DNA of 64,000 nucleotides, taken from assembly GCF_003001675.1 (NCBI RefSeq), contig NZ_PVYW01000013.1, positions 186,001 to 250,000 on the forward strand. The letters are read 5' to 3'. This DNA comes from Cohnella sp. SGD-V74 (GTDB lineage Bacteria > Bacillota > Bacilli > Paenibacillales > Paenibacillaceae). The first letter of the stretch is position 1. The number at the start of each line of letters is the position of its first letter. Made by a program: the position numbers and the translations under genes. This document shows, one piece after another, positions 42,358-51,457 of the stretch. The notes under the pieces were generated by a model. The model saw only the letters and a program-made list of their open reading frames with translations, was not told the DNA's origin and ran no database searches.

Positions 42358-44829
42358 ATGTCGGAAGAACAACGCTCCCAGCTTCGCGACCGCGATATCG
42401 GGGCCGAGATGCGGGAATCGTTCATGGATTACGCGATGAGTATCATCGTCAGCCGGGCGCTCCCGGATGTTCGCGACGGTTTAAAGCCGGTTCAAAGGCG
42501 GATTCTGTACGCCATGTCCGAGCTGGGGATGTCGCCGGACAAGCCGTATAAGAAATCGGCGAGAATCGTCGGCGAAGTCATCGGTAAGTATCACCCTCAC
42601 GGCGATGCTTCGATCTATGAGGCGATGGTTCGTCAAGCGCAAGACTTCTCCCTTCGCTATATGTTGGTTGACGGTCACGGCAACTTCGGATCGATTGACG
42701 GTGACTTCGCCGCAGCGATGCGGTATACGGAGGCCCGACTGTCCAAGATTGCGATGGAGATGCTTCGCGATATCAACAAGGAAACAATCGATTATCGTCC
42801 GAATTACGACGGAGAAGAGGTAGAACCCGTTGTGCTGCCGGCCAGGTTCCCGAACCTGCTTGTGAACGGTACGACCGGCATCGCCGTCGGTATGGCGACG
42901 AATATTCCTCCTCACAACCTCAAGGAAGTGATCGAGGGTACGCAAGCGCTGCTTCGCGATCCGGAGCTGACGCCGTACGATTTGATGGAGTATGTCAAAG
43001 GTCCGGACTTCCCGACGGCCGGCTTGATTCTCGGCCGCGTCGGCATTCGTCAGGCCTATGCGACCGGCCGCGGCTCGGTTACGATGCGGGCCCGGGCGAC
43101 GATCGAGGAGAACAACGGCAAAGCTCGCATTCTCGTTCACGAGATTCCGTATCAAGTGAACAAGGCGCGGCTCGTCGAGAAGATCGCCGAACTCGTGCGC
43201 GAGAAGAAGATTGACGGCATTACCGACCTGCGCGACGAATCCGACCGCAACGGCATGCGGATCGTCATCGAGCTGCGCCGCGACGTTACGCCGACGGTCG
43301 TGCTTAACAACCTGTACAAGCAGACCCAGATGCAGACGAGCTTCGGGGTGAACATGCTCGCGCTCGTCAACAACGAGCCGAAGGTGCTTAACCTGAAGGA
43401 CGTGCTTCACAACTATATTCAGCACCAAGTGGAAGTTATCCGCCGGCGTACGGAGTACGATCTGAAGAAGGCGGAAGCAAGAGCTCATATTCTGGAAGGA
43501 CTGCGCATCGCGCTCGATCATCTCGACGAAGTCATTGCCCTGATTCGAGCTTCCCAGACGACGGAAGAAGCTCGTGAAGGCTTGATGTCGCGGTTCGGAC
43601 TGTCGCACGATCAGGCGCAGGCGATTCTGGAGATGCGTCTGCAGCGTCTGACCGGATTGGAACGGGAGAAGATCGAGCAGGAGTACGCGGAACTGCTCGC
43701 GAAGATCGCCGAGTACAAGGCGATTCTCGCCGACCAGCAGCTCGTGAACGACATCATTCACGAAGAGCTCGAAGAGATCAAGGTGAAGTACGGCGACGAG
43801 CGCCGTACGGAGATCACGATAAGCGACGAGGAAATTCTCGACGAGGATCTCATTCCTCGCGACGATGTCGTCGTGACGATGACCCACGCGGGCTATATCA
43901 AGCGGCTTCCGGTCTCCACCTATCGCAGCCAGAAGCGCGGAGGAAGAGGCATTACGGGAATGGGCACCAAGGATGAGGATTTCATCGAAAATCTGTTCAT
44001 CTCCAACACCCACCACTACTTGCTGTTCTTCACGAACAAAGGCCGCGTCTTCCGGATGAAAGCCTATGAAATTCCGGATTTGAGCCGCACGGCCAAAGGA
44101 ACGCCGATCATCAACCTGATTCAGATCGAACAGGGAGAGACGATCAACGCGGTCATTCCGGTCGAAGCGTTCGAGCCGAATCAATTCCTCTTCTTCGCCA
44201 CCCGGAACGGGATCGTCAAGAAGACGCCTCTCGACGACTACGCGAACATTCGCAGAGTCGGCCTGATCGCGATTTCCTTGCGCGAGGACGACGATCTGAT
44301 CGGCGTCAAGCTGACGGACGGCTCCCGCGAGATCGTGATGGGGACGAGCCACGGCATGTCCATTCGCTTCTCCGAGGAAGACGTTCGCGCCATGGGACGC
44401 TCCGCTACGGGCGTGAAGGGCATTCAACTGGACGAAGGGGATAAAGTCATCGACATGGACGTCGTCGAGCCGGATCGGGACGTGCTGATCGTAACGGCCA
44501 AAGGCTACGGCAAGCGGACGCCGATGACGGAATACCGCATTCAAACCCGCGGCGGCAAAGGCATCAAAACGTTGAACGTGACGGACAAAAACGGAGAGAT
44601 CGTCGGCTTGAAGGTCGTTCACGACGAAGAAGACTTGATGATCATGACTTCTTCGGGAACGCTGATCCGCACGAGCATGTCGGGCATCAATACGATGGGC
44701 CGAATTACGCAAGGCGTCAAGTTGATCAATATTCGCGACGAGGATTCCGTAGCTACCGTAGCTCGGGCGCCGAGAAGCGAGGACGATACCGATTCCGAAG
44801 AAACCGAAAACGAAGAAGGAGACAGCTAA
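42358..44829 (+). CDS. gyrA: DNA gyrase subunit A
   Basis: The 823-residue protein starts MSEEQRSQLRDRDIGAEMRE at 42358 after AAGGAGG. The QRDR region reads HPHGDASIYEAMVRQAQDFS with the wild-type Ser-analogue position Ala-Ser-Ile-Tyr; Tyr of the active site is in AAMRYTEARLSKIAMEML. Six C-terminal blade repeats follow, including the GyrA-box QKRGGRGITGMGTK. The tail is acidic. The enzyme is the standard type II topoisomerase subunit. Confidence 0.98.
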   Translation: MSEEQRSQLRDRDIGAEMRESFMDYAMSIIVSRALPDVRDGLKPVQRRILYAMSELGMSPDKPYKKSARIVGEVIGKYHPHGDASIYEAMVRQAQDFSLRYMLVDGHGNFGSIDGDFAAAMRYTEARLSKIAMEMLRDINKETIDYRPNYDGEEVEPVVLPARFPNLLVNGTTGIAVGMATNIPPHNLKEVIEGTQALLRDPELTPYDLMEYVKGPDFPTAGLILGRVGIRQAYATGRGSVTMRARATIEENNGKARILVHEIPYQVNKARLVEKIAELVREKKIDGITDLRDESDRNGMRIVIELRRDVTPTVVLNNLYKQTQMQTSFGVNMLALVNNEPKVLNLKDVLHNYIQHQVEVIRRRTEYDLKKAEARAHILEGLRIALDHLDEVIALIRASQTTEEAREGLMSRFGLSHDQAQAILEMRLQRLTGLEREKIEQEYAELLAKIAEYKAILADQQLVNDIIHEELEEIKVKYGDERRTEITISDEEILDEDLIPRDDVVVTMTHAGYIKRLPVSTYRSQKRGGRGITGMGTKDEDFIENLFISNTHHYLLFFTNKGRVFRMKAYEIPDLSRTAKGTPIINLIQIEQGETINAVIPVEAFEPNQFLFFATRNGIVKKTPLDDYANIRRVGLIAISLREDDDLIGVKLTDGSREIVMGTSHGMSIRFSEEDVRAMGRSATGVKGIQLDEGDKVIDMDVVEPDRDVLIVTAKGYGKRTPMTEYRIQTRGGKGIKTLNVTDKNGEIVGLKVVHDEEDLMIMTSSGTLIRTSMSGINTMGRITQGVKLINIRDEDSVATVARAPRSEDDTDSEETENEEGDS

Positions 44830-44846
44830 CCGGCTGTCTTCTTGTT
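44818..44846 (+). terminator. Terminator after gyrA
   Basis: AGACAGC and GCTGTCT pair around the stop codon region and are followed by TCTTGTT. The T run is weak, so some reading into the HD-GYP gene is likely. Confidence 0.55.
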
Positions 44847-44919
44847 CGCGGTGACTTGCGTCTAGAGGACGGCAAAGGCGTTTTTGCTTGGCAGGAAACG
44901 TTGGAGAAGGAGATGCGGC

Positions 44920-45996
44920 ATGCCGATCATTCCGATTACACAGGTACAGACAGGCGATCGTCTGGGCGGCGACGTCCAGACCGCTCTGGGAAGCGTGCTT
45001 CTGCAGGAAGGGCGCGTCTTGTCGGAGAGGGATATGGAAATCCTTCAAGCCTTCCTCATTCCCAGCGTGGATATCATTCGCCACGGGCTTGAGGAATCCT
45101 CCGCGGAAGACAAGCCCAACGAGGTCGCGGCGGCTGTAGAGACCAAGCTCACCCATTTGCAGCAGGAATTTCTGATGATGGAGAAGCTGCTGCATCGCAC
45201 GATCTCCATGGTCAATTCCGGTCAGAAGATTCCGGTGCTCGAGCTGCGCAATGGATTAACCGCATTGATCGGGCATATGGATGAGTATAACGTGTTGACT
45301 TTCGTGACTCCTCCGACAGCGGGCGAGCCGGACGTGCTCGTTCGCAACAGCGTCCTGTGCGCGATGACTTCCTATCAGCTTGCCAAGTGGAACAAGTTCC
45401 CGGAGAAAGATTGGCTGCCGATCGCGATGGCCGGCTTGCTCCACGATATCGGCAACGTGAAAGTCGATGCCGCGATCTTCAACAAGCCGTCCAGGTTGAC
45501 TTCGGAAGAGATTCAGGAGATGAGACAGCACACCGTATACGGATTCAAGCTGCTGGAAGGCATCGCTTCCTTCAATCAGGGCATATGGCTCGCGGCGCTG
45601 CAGCATCATGAACGGATCGACGGCAGCGGCTACCCGATGAAGGTCAAAGGGGAGAAAATTCACCCGTACGCCAAAATCGTCGCGATCGCCGACATGTACC
45701 ATGCGATGACCTCCAACCGGAATTATCGCAAGGCGGAATCCCCGTATCTCGTTCTCGAAGAATTGCATGCCGGATCGTTCGGCAAGCTGGATCCTCTGTA
45801 TGTGCAAACTTTTATCGAGAGGACGACGCAATTTCACAACGGCGTATTCGTTAAGCTCAACGATGGACGCATCGGAGAAATCGTATTTACGGACAGACAG
45901 CATCCGACCCGTCCGATGATTTCGGTGAACGGCCAGATCGTCAACCTTGGACTGAATCGCCAATGGCATATTGTCGAAGTGTTCTCTACGAAATAA
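44920..45996 (+). CDS. HD-GYP domain protein
   Basis: The 358-residue protein starts MPIIPITQVQTGDRLGGDVQ at 44920 with GGAGAAGGAG upstream. The HD-GYP core has AMAGLLHDIGNVKVDAAIFN, the HTVYGFKLLEG helix, LQHHERIDGSGYPMKVKGEK and IVAIADMYHAMTSNRNY. All metal ligands and the GYP motif are intact, so cyclic di-GMP phosphodiesterase activity is likely. It follows gyrA as in other Paenibacillus genomes. Confidence 0.9.
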   Translation: MPIIPITQVQTGDRLGGDVQTALGSVLLQEGRVLSERDMEILQAFLIPSVDIIRHGLEESSAEDKPNEVAAAVETKLTHLQQEFLMMEKLLHRTISMVNSGQKIPVLELRNGLTALIGHMDEYNVLTFVTPPTAGEPDVLVRNSVLCAMTSYQLAKWNKFPEKDWLPIAMAGLLHDIGNVKVDAAIFNKPSRLTSEEIQEMRQHTVYGFKLLEGIASFNQGIWLAALQHHERIDGSGYPMKVKGEKIHPYAKIVAIADMYHAMTSNRNYRKAESPYLVLEELHAGSFGKLDPLYVQTFIERTTQFHNGVFVKLNDGRIGEIVFTDRQHPTRPMISVNGQIVNLGLNRQWHIVEVFSTK

Positions 45997-46117
45997 TTCA
46001 TAAGTAAATATCAGATATCGGCTTGAGATGAGGAGACGCCGCATTCGGTTCCATGCCCTGGCAGAGGGATGGAGCAGAATCGGTGTCTTTGTCTTAATGA
46101 ATCGGAGGCGAACGTTG

Positions 46118-46843
46118 ATGGGGCAAGGGGTATGGGCGATTTCCTATTGGGAATTGTCGTTGAGGATCGTGCTGTCCGTAATAGCCGGAGGACTGGTCGG
46201 ACTGGAGCGGGAATGGAGCAACCGGGCTGCCGGCTTCCGAACCCATATTCTGGTGTGCGTCGGCGCGACTGCGATCATGCTGCTGTCCATCTACGGCTTC
46301 TCCCAATTCGCGGATGAATTGAACGTCAGGATGGACCCTGCGCGTCTCGCGGCTCAGGTCATCAGCGGAATCGGCTTCCTGGGAGCAGGCGCGATCATGC
46401 GCAACGGATTCACGATCTCCGGACTGACCACGGCTGCTTCTCTGTGGGTTGTGGCCGCGATCGGCCTAAGCGTCGGAGCGGGATTCTACTTCGTCTCCTT
46501 GCTCACGACCTTCGTTGTCCTCTTCTGCTTGTTCCTGCTTAATCGGTGGGAGAAACGGGTGTTCAGCGTCAAGCGCAAATTGAAAATGGAAATGAAGATC
46601 GGCTGCCGGGCAGGCCGCGTTAACGAAGTGGTGCGCGTAATCGAAGAGAACGGAATTATTATTGTAGATATGACGGTCAATAAGGAAGAACAATCGTTCG
46701 GACCCGATAAAGGGGAGCCTTGCGTCAAAATTCATCTTACCGTTAAAGTAGCCAATGCAGGCATGCTCGTGCAGTTCGTCGACAAGCTGGCGGTACATCC
46801 GGACGTTCAATCGTTCCATCAGAACGCTCCGAATTCGGGATAA
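46118..46843 (+). CDS. MgtC/SapB family membrane protein
   Basis: The 241-residue protein starts MGQGVWAISYWELSLRIVLS at 46118 after CGGAGGCG. Its N-terminal half has four membrane segments with the MgtC signature GGLVGLEREWSNRAAGFRTH and GIGFLGAGAIMRNGFTISGL. The C-terminal half is an ACT-like cytosolic domain. The family is tied to magnesium homeostasis and ATP synthase control; the exact role here is unknown. Confidence 0.9.
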   Translation: MGQGVWAISYWELSLRIVLSVIAGGLVGLEREWSNRAAGFRTHILVCVGATAIMLLSIYGFSQFADELNVRMDPARLAAQVISGIGFLGAGAIMRNGFTISGLTTAASLWVVAAIGLSVGAGFYFVSLLTTFVVLFCLFLLNRWEKRVFSVKRKLKMEMKIGCRAGRVNEVVRVIEENGIIIVDMTVNKEEQSFGPDKGEPCVKIHLTVKVANAGMLVQFVDKLAVHPDVQSFHQNAPNSG

Positions 46844-46928
46844 TTCTTCCCCATTCACCAAGGAGGGACGAACAATTTCCCTCCTCGGCGGGGACGCAAA
46901 CATTCACAGGCCAGGACAATATCCGTTA

Positions 46929-48182
46929 TTAGCGCGCGAATAGGACTCCTTGTCGTGCCATTAGTGAATGAAGCTGCGCAATGGAAATATCGGCCGGCGG
47001 TACATCCGTTTCGATCGCAATCGCGGCGGCAATGCCCGCGGCTTGGCCAAGCGCGTAACACGTTGCTTGCACGCGCATGGAGGACATGGCTACATGCGTG
47101 GCGGAGATGCTTCTGCCGGCAACGATTAGTCCATTCACATCCGCCGGAAGCATGCAGCGGTAAGGGATGTCATAGCCGTCCAGCTTCCGTTCATCCGTGT
47201 TCGCGTCTCCGGTAGGGCTGTGAATGTCGATCTCGTAATTGGTCTGAGCGACGACATCGGCGAATCGGCGCCCGCTCGTCAAGTCCTCCTCCGTCAGCGT
47301 GTATCGGCCAATAATTTGATTCGTCTCCCGAACGCCGACCTGGCCGGCAACATGGGACAGGATATGATTCGGATGGCTCGTGCGCTGCAAGTAGTTGACT
47401 ACGGAGAATACCTGCCTCAGCGCTTCCTTCTCGGCATAGTTAATATCCTCGATTCTCGCTCCGTTGCCTTTGACGCGCGTCATATTGACGAGAAGCGTTC
47501 CGTTGTCCATCATGCTCCAGTGCAGATTGCGGCCTTGCGGCAATTGTTCGACCTTCTCGTAGCGGTCGCAATCCTCGGGCAAGTATTGCCGTACCGGCTT
47601 ACCGGTATCCTGCATCATGAACATGAGCGTCATCGGCTGCGTCAATCCATCCTCATCGCGTCCTGACCGTGTCGGTACGCCGGCATCGACGGCGACTCTC
47701 GCATCTCCCGTACAATCAATGACAACGCGGCCTTCGAATGCCCGCAGACCTTCCCTCGTATTGGCGATGACCCCGGTGACGCGGCTCTGCTCCATGATGG
47801 CCGAGACGAAGCTGACGTGGTAATAGACTTGCACGCCTTCTTTTTCAAGCTTCCCATTCAAATAATGGCGCAGTTCGAACGGCGAATACTGCGGCGCAAT
47901 AGCCGACTCGTGATGCGAGCCTGGCAGAGAATTCGGCAGAAATTCGGAAATGATCTCGCGATAAATGCCCGTTACGTTCCCTACGCCCATGAAGACGCTG
48001 ACGTTGCCCAGCGTGCCCATTCCGCCAAGCTGTCCGGTATGCTCCAGCAGAACGGTCTTCCGCCCGCAGCGCGCGGCGCCGATGGCGGCCGCCGTTCCCG
48101 CTGGTCCTCCTCCGACTACGATAACGTCGGCTGCGTCGTGTACGGGGACGGCGCGTTGCATGACAATTTCGTGATTAGCCAT
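46929..48182 (-). CDS. FAD-dependent oxidoreductase (FAD_oxidored family)
   Basis: The 417-residue protein has an N-terminal FAD site (DVIVVGGGPAGTAAAIGAAR, residues 20-39, then TVLLE). The family continues with LGGMGTLGNVSVFMG, VIDCTGDARVAVDAGVPT and a C-terminal GLIVAGRSISATHVAMSSMR with LGQAAGIAAAIA. Such proteins often sit in glycan-use loci of Paenibacillus and Bacteroidetes with unknown substrates. It overlaps the GH2 gene upstream by eight bases, which suggests a linked reaction, perhaps oxidation of a sugar. No signal peptide is seen, so it is cytosolic. Confidence 0.85.
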   Translation of the reverse strand: MANHEIVMQRAVPVHDAADVIVVGGGPAGTAAAIGAARCGRKTVLLEHTGQLGGMGTLGNVSVFMGVGNVTGIYREIISEFLPNSLPGSHHESAIAPQYSPFELRHYLNGKLEKEGVQVYYHVSFVSAIMEQSRVTGVIANTREGLRAFEGRVVIDCTGDARVAVDAGVPTRSGRDEDGLTQPMTLMFMMQDTGKPVRQYLPEDCDRYEKVEQLPQGRNLHWSMMDNGTLLVNMTRVKGNGARIEDINYAEKEALRQVFSVVNYLQRTSHPNHILSHVAGQVGVRETNQIIGRYTLTEEDLTSGRRFADVVAQTNYEIDIHSPTGDANTDERKLDGYDIPYRCMLPADVNGLIVAGRSISATHVAMSSMRVQATCYALGQAAGIAAAIAIETDVPPADISIAQLHSLMARQGVLFAR

Positions 48183-49899
48183 GGGTATGCGATCTTCCTC
48201 TCTCCTGCGCCGTCGATGCCATGAATCTCGTCCTCACGGCTTCGACCGCGAGCTTCGGTCTTCGGTAGGCGTCCAGTACGCCCTTGTTGTTGCGATTGCC
48301 CGCCCGGGAGGCGAACGAACCGAACTCCTCGTCCACCCGGTTGTCGCTGAACTGCCAGATGAGCGCCCCGCATATTTCGCGCTGTCCGAGATAGAAGTCC
48401 AACGATTCTCCGATGAGCCGCGCCTGATATTCCTCGCTCCACTTCGCCTCACCGGGATCGCGGTAACCGTAGGGCGCCTCCGCGCCGAACTCGCTGACTA
48501 GAAACGGCTTGCCCGCCCCGCCGCTCGCGTCCACCCAAGGTCGGAGGAGGCGATAGAACTCCTCGACGCTCTCCGGGTTGTACCAGCCCGGGTATAGATT
48601 AAACGAGACGATGTCAGCCAGGTCCAGACATCTGTCCTTGAACACATGGCACGAAGCGTAGGTCAACGGTCGGCTGCCGTCGAGACTCCGCAATTGTCGG
48701 AACTGGGCTTCGAAATGTGTTCGGCCCTCCGCCGTATCGCTTGCGCATTCGTTCAACAATCCCCAGATAATGATGGAAGGATGATTGATATGCTGTTCGA
48801 CCATGTCGCGGATGCAGTCCGCGGATTGCGACGCGAACAACGGGTGACTCATTTGCTCCAGCGTCAGCGATCGCGCGTGGCTCTCCTCCCATACGTACAG
48901 GCCGCGCTCGTCGCATAGATCCAGGAATCGCTCGTCGTTCGGATAGTGCGACGTACGGACGCAGTTCGCGCCCATGCGCTCCAACCAATCGATATCCTGC
49001 GTCATCAGCTGCAGCGGAAGGGCCGCGCCGACGCTCGCATGGTCTTCGTGCCGGTTAAACCCGCGCAGGACGACCTCTCTGTCGTTCACCAACAGACGGT
49101 CTCCCTCGATCCTTACCGTGCGGAAGCCGACTCGCTCGATCAGATCGTCCAGCGGCTCCCCTCCCCCGTCCTCGACATCGCCGTCATACAAACGCAGCTC
49201 TAAAGCATAAAGCTTCGGATGCTCGTGCGACCACGGCTCCGCGTTCGGAAATTCGAACGTCCGCGCAACTATAGCCGTCTCTCCCGCCTGGACGGTTAAC
49301 GGGCCGAAATCGAATTCTTCGCCCGCCAACTTGCCGCGAACCGCCGCGACCGCCGTCCGATCCGACGAATTCCGGACCCAAACCGCGATCTCGGCTTCCC
49401 ATCCGCACTTTGGCGTGAACGCCATCCTTTCGATCCAGAAGTCGGGCACGCGTTCCACGACGACTGGCCGGATGATGCCCCCGTACGTGCGATAATCGTT
49501 CGGTACGTGCAGCCCGGAATGCTCGCCGAACGTATTGTCGACATGAACGCGAAGCTCGTATTCCCCCGGCTCGACGTCTCTGACGATCGTATCGAACGGC
49601 GTATAGGCGTTGTAATGGCTCGTCATAAGCCAACCGTCCCAATAGACGTCCGCCGTATGGCTGACACCCTTGAAAACAAGGCGAAGCGAGCTTCGTTCCG
49701 CCATCGTCACCATCGTTCGATACACGCCCTGCCCCCGATATCGAATGAAATTCGGGTGGCTCTCCCAGCAGCCCGGAACCGTCAGCCGGTACGGATATTG
49801 TTCCGGCACCTCATCCAGCGATGAGACGGGGGCGAAATCCCACAGTCCCTCAAGCTCCGTCACCTGACGAATCCGATGCTGGTCGAACAGCCGAATCAT
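48175..49899 (-). CDS. Glycoside hydrolase family 2 enzyme (beta-glucuronidase-like)
   Basis: The 574-residue protein has the GH2 jelly-roll (about 1-170), an Ig-like domain (to about 270) and a TIM barrel. The acid/base Glu is in HPSIIIWGLLNECASD (about 385) and the nucleophile Glu in KPFLVSEFGAEAPYGY (about 475). The end LIWQFSDNRVDEEF and NRNNKGVLDAYRRPK is typical of beta-glucuronidases. No signal peptide is present, so it cuts imported oligosaccharide. Substrate could be a uronide or beta-galactoside. It overlaps its neighbours at both ends (four and eight bases). Confidence 0.88.
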   Translation of the reverse strand: MIRLFDQHRIRQVTELEGLWDFAPVSSLDEVPEQYPYRLTVPGCWESHPNFIRYRGQGVYRTMVTMAERSSLRLVFKGVSHTADVYWDGWLMTSHYNAYTPFDTIVRDVEPGEYELRVHVDNTFGEHSGLHVPNDYRTYGGIIRPVVVERVPDFWIERMAFTPKCGWEAEIAVWVRNSSDRTAVAAVRGKLAGEEFDFGPLTVQAGETAIVARTFEFPNAEPWSHEHPKLYALELRLYDGDVEDGGGEPLDDLIERVGFRTVRIEGDRLLVNDREVVLRGFNRHEDHASVGAALPLQLMTQDIDWLERMGANCVRTSHYPNDERFLDLCDERGLYVWEESHARSLTLEQMSHPLFASQSADCIRDMVEQHINHPSIIIWGLLNECASDTAEGRTHFEAQFRQLRSLDGSRPLTYASCHVFKDRCLDLADIVSFNLYPGWYNPESVEEFYRLLRPWVDASGGAGKPFLVSEFGAEAPYGYRDPGEAKWSEEYQARLIGESLDFYLGQREICGALIWQFSDNRVDEEFGSFASRAGNRNNKGVLDAYRRPKLAVEAVRTRFMASTAQERGRSHTHG

Positions 49900-51263
49900 G
49901 GCGCTCCCCCTTCTTTACGCCGCAAGCGCAGTCCGACTACGCGCGGTTCGCCGGTCAGCGTTAGCCGAATCATGGCGACTTGCCCCCCGATCGGCTCCGG
50001 CTTCGCTGTCGCGCCATGCGAGCACCATTCAACCTCGAAGTCCTTCAGATCATCCCAATAAGCCAATGCGAAAGGGATCGGCCGCCAATGCCCGATCTCG
50101 AACTCGACCTCGATCGTATCCGCCGTACGGACATGCCGGGTGACGAATACGCGGGGAACGGACTCGTCGAACGTATCGCTCATCTCTCCCTTGCCGATGT
50201 AGCTGCGCAGCATGCGCGGCGTGCACTCTCCTTCGACGAACGCCAATTGGCATTCATGGTCGTAGTAGAGCAGCGTCGTCGGCCACGGCCCCGCGCCGAC
50301 CCCGCCGAGCGTCATCGTATAATCGTTAACGGCTGGACGGATCTGCGTATCCCGGGTGAGCATATAGACAGGCGCCGTCACTTCGTTCGTCCGATGGTAC
50401 AGTTCGACCGCCTTGGGCAGCGTTGTCAGCGTGATCGGATAATCCGTAATGTAGTCGAAGAACCGATCCAGCATGCCTTCGCAGGCTTCGACGTGAGAGG
50501 CGGGAAAGACCGAGAACCGGTCGGTAAATTCCATCTCGTGCGCTTCCTGATGCTGCAAGAAGTACACTTGATCGTTGTGAGCCGTATTGTCGAGGTAATC
50601 GTGAAACAGGTTTTTCCAATACTCGATGTTGTCTTCGTCGCACAGCCCCGCTCGCAGCACATCGTTCGGATCGGTGGAGTAGATGCACGGATTGCTCGAA
50701 TGATAGGTCAGATTCAAATCGCGGGCCGTCCATTCGCAAGCGACGATATTCCCTTTGCCAGGATGCGGCGCCTTGTAGCGGCTGCTGTCCACATACCAGG
50801 AGCCCCAGGGGATGCCCTGGTGCGTAATGCCGTCCCACCATACTTGCTCCCAACAGTAGCCCCACATACCCTGGAAGCCGAGCTCCTCCAATACTTCGAT
50901 CGTTTCATTGTAAATTTTGCCTCGTCCCGCCACTTTCGTCGTTACCCAGGGAAACGCCTTTTCTACGACGGCCCAATCCTGCTCGAGCTTCGCCTTGAGC
51001 CTAGCCTTATTCGCGCCGGTGTCCTCGATGAATAGCGGACATTGCAGGATGACATCGTCCCCGTATCGGTCGTGCCACTCCCGAATCCGCTCCTCCAGCA
51101 CGGGAACCGAGCCGCCGTTCACGATCCAGGTGACCGGAATACCGTATTTGTGGGCGATTCGCGCCGTCAGCTCCACGCCGTCCGTCGCCGTTCCGCGTCC
51201 CCAGTCCGTATCGTAATGCGAGGCATAGCTAACGAATGTGTAGATTAAATTTTGCGGTCTCAT
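49896..51263 (-). CDS. Deacetylase/GH57-like protein of unknown specificity
   Basis: The 455-residue protein begins RPQNLIYTFVSYASHYDTDW. It has a GIPVTWIVNGGSVPVLEERI segment of the kind seen in NodB/GH57-like TIM barrels and WGYCWEQVWWDGITHQGIPW further on. A likely metal or catalytic set is Asp18, Glu and His residues (HYDTDWG; QHQEAHEM). A beta-sandwich-like C-terminal part follows from about 330. I do not recognise a characterised family. It is cytosolic (no signal) and is translated with the GH2 enzyme (four-base overlap). It may act on the same imported sugar. Confidence 0.7.
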   Translation of the reverse strand: MRPQNLIYTFVSYASHYDTDWGRGTATDGVELTARIAHKYGIPVTWIVNGGSVPVLEERIREWHDRYGDDVILQCPLFIEDTGANKARLKAKLEQDWAVVEKAFPWVTTKVAGRGKIYNETIEVLEELGFQGMWGYCWEQVWWDGITHQGIPWGSWYVDSSRYKAPHPGKGNIVACEWTARDLNLTYHSSNPCIYSTDPNDVLRAGLCDEDNIEYWKNLFHDYLDNTAHNDQVYFLQHQEAHEMEFTDRFSVFPASHVEACEGMLDRFFDYITDYPITLTTLPKAVELYHRTNEVTAPVYMLTRDTQIRPAVNDYTMTLGGVGAGPWPTTLLYYDHECQLAFVEGECTPRMLRSYIGKGEMSDTFDESVPRVFVTRHVRTADTIEVEFEIGHWRPIPFALAYWDDLKDFEVEWCSHGATAKPEPIGGQVAMIRLTLTGEPRVVGLRLRRKEGGAP

Positions 51264-51289
51264 AAGACGCCTCCCTCTTCATTGCAGGA

Positions 51290-51437
51290 AGGGGCTGGCC
51301 CATAAGTAACGGAGCCGTACCGAACGATTATCAATGATTAATGTACGGTGCATCTATCTCCTTCCGATGCTATAGATAGATGCCCTTCCTTTTTTTCATC
51401 GATAATCTGGTACGTCCCTACTTATGGGCCAGCCCCT
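51290..51437. mobile_element. Inverted-repeat element 1 (MITE-like)
   Basis: The 19-bp ends AGGGGCTGGCCCATAAGTA (51290-51308) and its exact complement (51419-51437) flank about 110 bases. Inner pairs are GCATCTATCT/AGATAGATGC and GTACC...CGATTATC with GATAATC..GGTAC. The end sequence resembles IS ends seen in Paenibacillus (GGGGCTG-CCCATAAG). There is no transposase frame. It sits 20 bases after the lipoprotein stop and may also act as its terminator. Confidence 0.65.
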
Positions 51438-51457
51438 GTCCCTATTGCCGCTGTTGG

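Noticed and set aside
42481..45195. 904-residue open frame on the minus strand opposite gyrA
   Set aside because: Antisense shadow caused by codon bias; the plus strand encodes complete GyrA and the antisense product has low-complexity His/Arg-rich content and no family.
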